A stretch of DNA of 64,000 nucleotides from Candidatus Phocaeicola excrementigallinarum (lineage in GTDB: Bacteria; Bacteroidota; Bacteroidia; Bacteroidales; Bacteroidaceae). The DNA lies in the NCBI GenBank assembly GCA_019120125.1, contig DWVR01000046.1, forward strand, positions 1 to 64,000, read 5' to 3'. The notes below the pieces were generated by a model. It was not told where the DNA came from, made no database searches, and saw only the letters and a program-made list of their open reading frames with translations. This document shows positions 60,803 to 64,000 of this stretch, piece after piece. The position numbers and the translations under genes are program-made. Position 1 is the stretch's first letter; each line of letters begins with the position of its first letter.

Positions 60803-60950
60803 ACATAAAAAATGTTTCGCAAGCAATATAAACGGGAAAAAAATTGCATGGACAGCGGAAAATCATCAACTGTCCCGTATTTGTGTAAGCTTAACCAAGC
60901 TAGGATCTTTCGCCACAAAATACAAAAAATCCCCAACTTTTCAGACCTTA

Positions 60951-61033
60951 AAAAACGCCTTGACGTTTTGGTCAAAACGTCAAGGCGTTTTAAGTGAAAC
61001 GTCGAAGCGTTTTTAAAAAACGTCTAGACGTTT
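60951..61033. repeat. Array 4 of AAACG-N6-CGTTT units, four units at 21-22 bp period
   Basis: Units start at 60951, 60973, 60995 and 61016. The hexamers are CCTTGA, TCAAGG, TCGAAG and TCTAGA, with spacers GGTC, AAGT and TAA. Units 1 and 2 are exact reverse complements, forming an 18-bp hairpin with a GGTC loop. Unit 4 is a perfect self-palindrome. The array begins 13 bp after the lepA stop (read on the minus strand), then runs into a T-rich tract, so it can terminate lepA. Confidence 0.85.
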
Positions 61034-61046
61034 TCGGGGGAGTATC

Positions 61047-62828
61047 CTAATCCAGTTTCAGCACCGCCAGGAAGGCCTTCTGGGGCACTTCCACCGTACC
61101 GATCTGCTTCATGCGCTTCTTTCCGCGCTTCTGCTTCTCCAGCAGCTTGCGCTTACGGCTCACGTCACCGCCGTAACACTTGGCCGTCACGTCCTTGCGC
61201 ACGGCCTTGATGGTCTCGCGCGCGATGATCTTCGAACCGATGGCCGCCTGAATGGCGATCTCGAACTGCTGGCGCGGAATCAGTTCCTTCAGCTTCTCGC
61301 ACATGCGCCGTCCCAGCTCGTACGCATTGTCAAAATGAGTCAGCGTGGAAAGCGCGTCCACCGACTCGCCGTTGAGCAGGATGTCGAGCTTCACCAGCTT
61401 CGACGGACGGAAGCCTGCCTGATGGTAGTCGAACGAGGCATAACCCTTGGAAAGACTCTTCAGTTTGTCGTAGAAGTCAATCACAATCTCACCCAAAGGC
61501 ATCTTGTAGTGCAGCTCCACACGGTTGCCCGAAATATAGTCCTGACGCACCAGCTCGCCACGCTTGCCCAGACACAGGGTCATGATGGGACCGATGTAGT
61601 CGGTGGTGGTGATGATGGAAGCGTCGATATACGGCTCTTCGATATGGTCGATGAGTGTCGGGTCGGGCATTCCGCCGGGGTTGTGCACCTCCTGCACCCC
61701 GCCCTGCTTGTCGTACACCATATACGACACGTTGGGCACGGTGGTGATGACACTCATGTCGAACTCACGGTCCAGACGCTCCTGGATGATTTCCATGTGG
61801 AGCAGGCCCAGGAATCCGCAGCGGAACCCGAAACCGAGCGCCAACGACGATTCCGGCTGGAAAGTCAGCGAGGCGTCATTGAGCTGGAGCTTCTCGAGCG
61901 AGGCGCGCAGATTCTCGTAATCCTCCGCCTCGATAGGATAGACTCCGGCGAACACCATCGGCTTCACCTCCTCGAATCCGGCAATCGCCTTCTCGCACGG
62001 ACGGCCGACATGCGTGATGGTATCGCCCACCTTCACCTCGCGCGAGGTCTTGATGCCCGAGATGATGTAGCCCACGTCGCCCGTGCGCAGCTCCTTGCGC
62101 GGCACCATGTCCATCTTCAGCACCCCCACCTCGTCGGCGTCGTATTCCTTTCCGGTGTTGAAGAACTTCACGTGGTCGCCCGTGCGGATCACTCCGTTCT
62201 CCACCTTGAAATAGGCGATGATGCCACGGAACGAGTTGAACACGGAGTCGAATATCAATGCCTGGAGAGGCGCGTTCTCGTCGCCTGTAGGACAAGGGAT
62301 ACGGTCCACCACGGCATCCAGGATCTCCTTCACGCCCATTCCGGTCTTTCCCGACGCGCGGATAATCTCCTCGCGCTTGCATCCCAGCAGGTCGATGATC
62401 TCGTCCTCCACCTCATCGGGCATCGCACTGTCCATGTCACACTTGTTCATCACCGGAATGATTTCCAGATCGTGTTCCAGAGCCATGTAAAGGTTCGAGA
62501 TGGTCTGCGCCTGCACGCCCTGCGAGGCATCCACCACGAGCAGGGCACCCTCGCACGCCGCGATGGAGCGTGAAACCTCGTAAGAGAAGTCCACGTGTCC
62601 CGGAGTGTCGATCAGGTTGAGTACATATTTCTCGCCGTCGCGGGCATATTCCATCTGGATGGCATGGCTCTTGATGGTGATGCCGCGCTCGCGTTCCAGA
62701 TCCATGTCGTCGAGCATCTGTCCTTCGGTAATCTTGATGGTGTCCGTGTACTCCAGCAGACGGTCCGCCAGCGTTGACTTCCCATGGTCGATATGGGCGA
62801 TAATGCAAAAATTTCTTATATTCTTCAT
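61047..62828 (-). CDS. lepA: Elongation factor 4 (LepA)
   Basis: The 593-residue GTPase begins [26 protein letters not shown] (G1 AHIDHGKST at 11-19), with DTPGHVDF (G3), NKCD (G4), domains II and V, and the LepA-specific C-terminal domain ([31 protein letters not shown] ... [23 protein letters not shown]). It back-translocates or helps assembly of ribosomes. A longer upstream frame is rejected because of the promoter box at 62862-62869 and the standard MKNIRNF start. Confidence 0.97.
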   Translation of the reverse strand: MKNIRNFCIIAHIDHGKSTLADRLLEYTDTIKITEGQMLDDMDLERERGITIKSHAIQMEYARDGEKYVLNLIDTPGHVDFSYEVSRSIAACEGALLVVDASQGVQAQTISNLYMALEHDLEIIPVMNKCDMDSAMPDEVEDEIIDLLGCKREEIIRASGKTGMGVKEILDAVVDRIPCPTGDENAPLQALIFDSVFNSFRGIIAYFKVENGVIRTGDHVKFFNTGKEYDADEVGVLKMDMVPRKELRTGDVGYIISGIKTSREVKVGDTITHVGRPCEKAIAGFEEVKPMVFAGVYPIEAEDYENLRASLEKLQLNDASLTFQPESSLALGFGFRCGFLGLLHMEIIQERLDREFDMSVITTVPNVSYMVYDKQGGVQEVHNPGGMPDPTLIDHIEEPYIDASIITTTDYIGPIMTLCLGKRGELVRQDYISGNRVELHYKMPLGEIVIDFYDKLKSLSKGYASFDYHQAGFRPSKLVKLDILLNGESVDALSTLTHFDNAYELGRRMCEKLKELIPRQQFEIAIQAAIGSKIIARETIKAVRKDVTAKCYGGDVSRKRKLLEKQKRGKKRMKQIGTVEVPQKAFLAVLKLD

Positions 62829-62861
62829 GTATAGTCGTGTAACGTTACTGAAATTATTGCG

Positions 62862-62869
62862 CAAAGGTA
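62862..62869 (-). promoter_or_regulatory. -7 element of lepA
   Basis: TACCTTTG on the minus strand, 33 bp before the start. Confidence 0.55.
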
Positions 62870-62891
62870 TGAAAAAAATAAGATTTTTCCG

Positions 62892-62899
62892 TATGTTTG
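62892..62899 (+). promoter_or_regulatory. -7 element of lemA
   Basis: TATGTTTG, 24 bp before the lemA ATG at 62924. Divergent lepA and lemA share a 95-bp region. Confidence 0.5.
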
Positions 62900-62923
62900 C
62901 CGACAAAACCAATTTTGACAAAT

Positions 62924-63514
62924 ATGAAAAAGAAATGGATTACTCCTGTGATTATTGTGGCAGTCATCGTCATGCTGGTTGCCTGGTGTGCATCTTCGTA
63001 TAACTCGCTCGTGGCCCAGGAAGAAGGGGTCAGCACCGCGTGGAGCAACGTGGAGAACCAGTACCAGCGCCGTTCGGACCTGATTCCGAATCTGGTGAAT
63101 ACGGTGAAAGGATATGCCGCACACGAGAAGGAAACACTCGATGCGGTGGTGTCGGCACGCGCGAAGGCCACGCAGACACACATCGACCCCGACAATCTCA
63201 CTCCTGAAAACATAGCCGCCTACCAGCAGGCACAAAATGCCGTGGGAAGCGCGTTGAGCCGTCTGCTGGTCACCGTGGAAAGATACCCCGACCTGAAGGC
63301 GAACGAGAACTTCAAGGAACTTCAGGCCCAGCTGGAAGGCACGGAAAACCGCATCAGTGTGGAACGCCGCAAGTTCAACGAGGTGGCACGCATGTTCAAT
63401 ACCGACATCCGCCGTTTCCCGAAAAATATCATCGCCGGCATGTTCGGCTTCGAGAAACGCCCGTACTTCGAGGCACAGGAAGGCAGCGAGAAAGCTCCTG
63501 AAGTGAAGTTCTAA
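62924..63514 (+). CDS. lemA: LemA-family membrane-anchored protein
   Basis: The 196-residue protein begins [65 protein letters not shown]: one N-terminal membrane helix and the LemA four-helix domain, with [51 protein letters not shown]. LemA proteins are envelope proteins of uncertain role and are often followed by a TPM-domain gene, as here with a 12 bp gap. The start at 62924 follows the promoter; an upstream TTG in frame lies inside it. Confidence 0.95.
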   Translation: MKKKWITPVIIVAVIVMLVAWCASSYNSLVAQEEGVSTAWSNVENQYQRRSDLIPNLVNTVKGYAAHEKETLDAVVSARAKATQTHIDPDNLTPENIAAYQQAQNAVGSALSRLLVTVERYPDLKANENFKELQAQLEGTENRISVERRKFNEVARMFNTDIRRFPKNIIAGMFGFEKRPYFEAQEGSEKAPEVKF

Positions 63515-63526
63515 CGCAACGGACCA

Positions 63527-64000
63527 ATGAAACGCTTGTCAGTCATCGGTCTGCTGTGCGGCATGTGCATGCTGTCTGCCCTTGCCGTGTCCGCAAAGGA
63601 ATACAAGGTGGAGGATGTGCCGATGGTGCATCTGCAAAACAAGACGCGCTATGTGAGCAACCCCGACCATATCCTTTCGGACAGGGCCGTGGCGGTGATG
63701 GACACCACGCTCTACGCGCTGGAACAGCAGACCGGCATACAGGTACTCGTGGTGGCGGTGGAACAGATAGAGGGCGGCGACTGCTTCGAGTTTGCCTACC
63801 AGCTGGGACGCTCGAACGGTGTGGGCCAGAAAGGCAAGGACAACGGACTGGTCATCCTGCTGGTGACAGGCGAACGGTGCATCCAGTTCGCCACAGGCTA
63901 CGGACTGGAGGGGGTGCTCCCCGACGCGCTCTGCAAACGCATCCAGGAACGCTACATGAATCCGGCATTCGGCGAGGACCGGTGGGATGAGGGGATGGTG
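63527..64000 (+). CDS. TPM-domain protein (YgcG-like), 5' part only
   Basis: 158 codons before the window edge, from an ATG at 63527, start MKRLSVIGLLCGMCMLSALAVSAKEYKVEDVPMVHL with a signal peptide cut near SAK. The TPM_phosphatase (Psb32/YgcG) domain follows: VSNPDHILSDRAVAVMDTTLYALEQQTGIQVLVVAVEQIEG and YQLGRSNGVGQKGKDNGLVILLVTGERCIQFATGYGLEGVLPDALCKRI. Such proteins with LemA form a conserved envelope pair. The C-terminus, usually a membrane helix and Gly-rich tail, lies outside. No stop within the window. Confidence 0.92.
   Translation, partial: MKRLSVIGLLCGMCMLSALAVSAKEYKVEDVPMVHLQNKTRYVSNPDHILSDRAVAVMDTTLYALEQQTGIQVLVVAVEQIEGGDCFEFAYQLGRSNGVGQKGKDNGLVILLVTGERCIQFATGYGLEGVLPDALCKRIQERYMNPAFGEDRWDEGMV

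Noticed and set aside
60781..60975. 64-codon minus-strand frame upstream of rseC
   Set aside because: It contains the -7 box of the rnf operon and overlaps array 4.

Overview
The window is a chromosomal segment of a Bacteroidales bacterium, most like the Bacteroides/Phocaeicola group. The signs are a roughly 286-residue primary sigma factor without region 1.1, a SusC/SusD pair, GldE beside mutY and ssb, a DUF3276 PUR-type protein, the long NusB variant, a carboxynorspermidine decarboxylase, and promoters of the Bacteroidetes form (TTTG, 19-21 bases, TAnnTTTG). The DNA looks clearly GC-rich for this group (not computed). No rRNA, phage, integrase, transposase or CRISPR array was seen.

Layout. 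1-4.9 kb: end of an Nramp transporter, a C11-peptidase lipoprotein, rpoD and an HtrA protease, all leftward. 5.2-9 kb: RNase P RNA, a YihY/BrkB membrane protein, riboflavin synthase and a leftward operon of seven tRNAs (4 Gly-GCC, 2 Leu-CAG, 1 Leu-GAG). 8.8-14.1 kb: leftward cluster of an ACT protein, a DUF711 protein, a UvrD-type helicase and nspC. 14.3-16.7 kb: a gene remnant, an NhaC-type antiporter and a repeat-rich gap. 16.7-27.4 kb: a small leftward polysaccharide utilisation locus (serine-type sulfatase, GH29 fucosidase, SusC, SusD), probably for sulfated fucosylated glycans, then a POT peptide transporter. 27.5-31.1 kb: mutY-ssb-gldE-phosphopantetheinyl transferase. 31.2-34 kb: HU protein, a 30-residue basic protein, RNase G and a Fur-family regulator. 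34-37.4 kb: nusB-yajC-ybbR-coaE-DUF5606. 37.5-44.7 kb: DUF3276, L25, peptidyl-tRNA hydrolase, S4 protein, a CPA2 antiporter and a copper-type P-ATPase with metal-binding domains at both ends. 44.8-46.3 kb: an AT-richer patch of decayed genes. 46.4-52.2 kb: a three-gene unit of an unknown lipoprotein, a 1425-residue Dna2-like nuclease-helicase with an extra methyltransferase-like C-terminal domain, and a short-chain dehydrogenase. 52.2-55 kb: MATE exporter and galE. 55.1-60.8 kb: complete seven-gene rseC-rnfBCDGEA operon (ion-pumping ferredoxin:NAD oxidoreductase). 61-64 kb: lepA, lemA and a TPM-domain gene cut by the window end.

The most unusual signal is not a gene. Four intergenic loci (about 3.2, 22.1, 44.8 and 61.0 kb) each carry exactly four 18-bp units of the form AAACG-N6-CGTTT at a 21-22 bp period, joined by 3-4 nt spacers, some of which recur. 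The central hexamers vary, and in places vary together so that neighbouring units stay complementary. Three of the arrays begin 12-37 bp past a stop codon. They may be a structured 3' RNA/terminator family or a protein-binding array; I know of no described name for them. A second candidate for follow-up is the nuclease-helicase-methyltransferase-like fusion.
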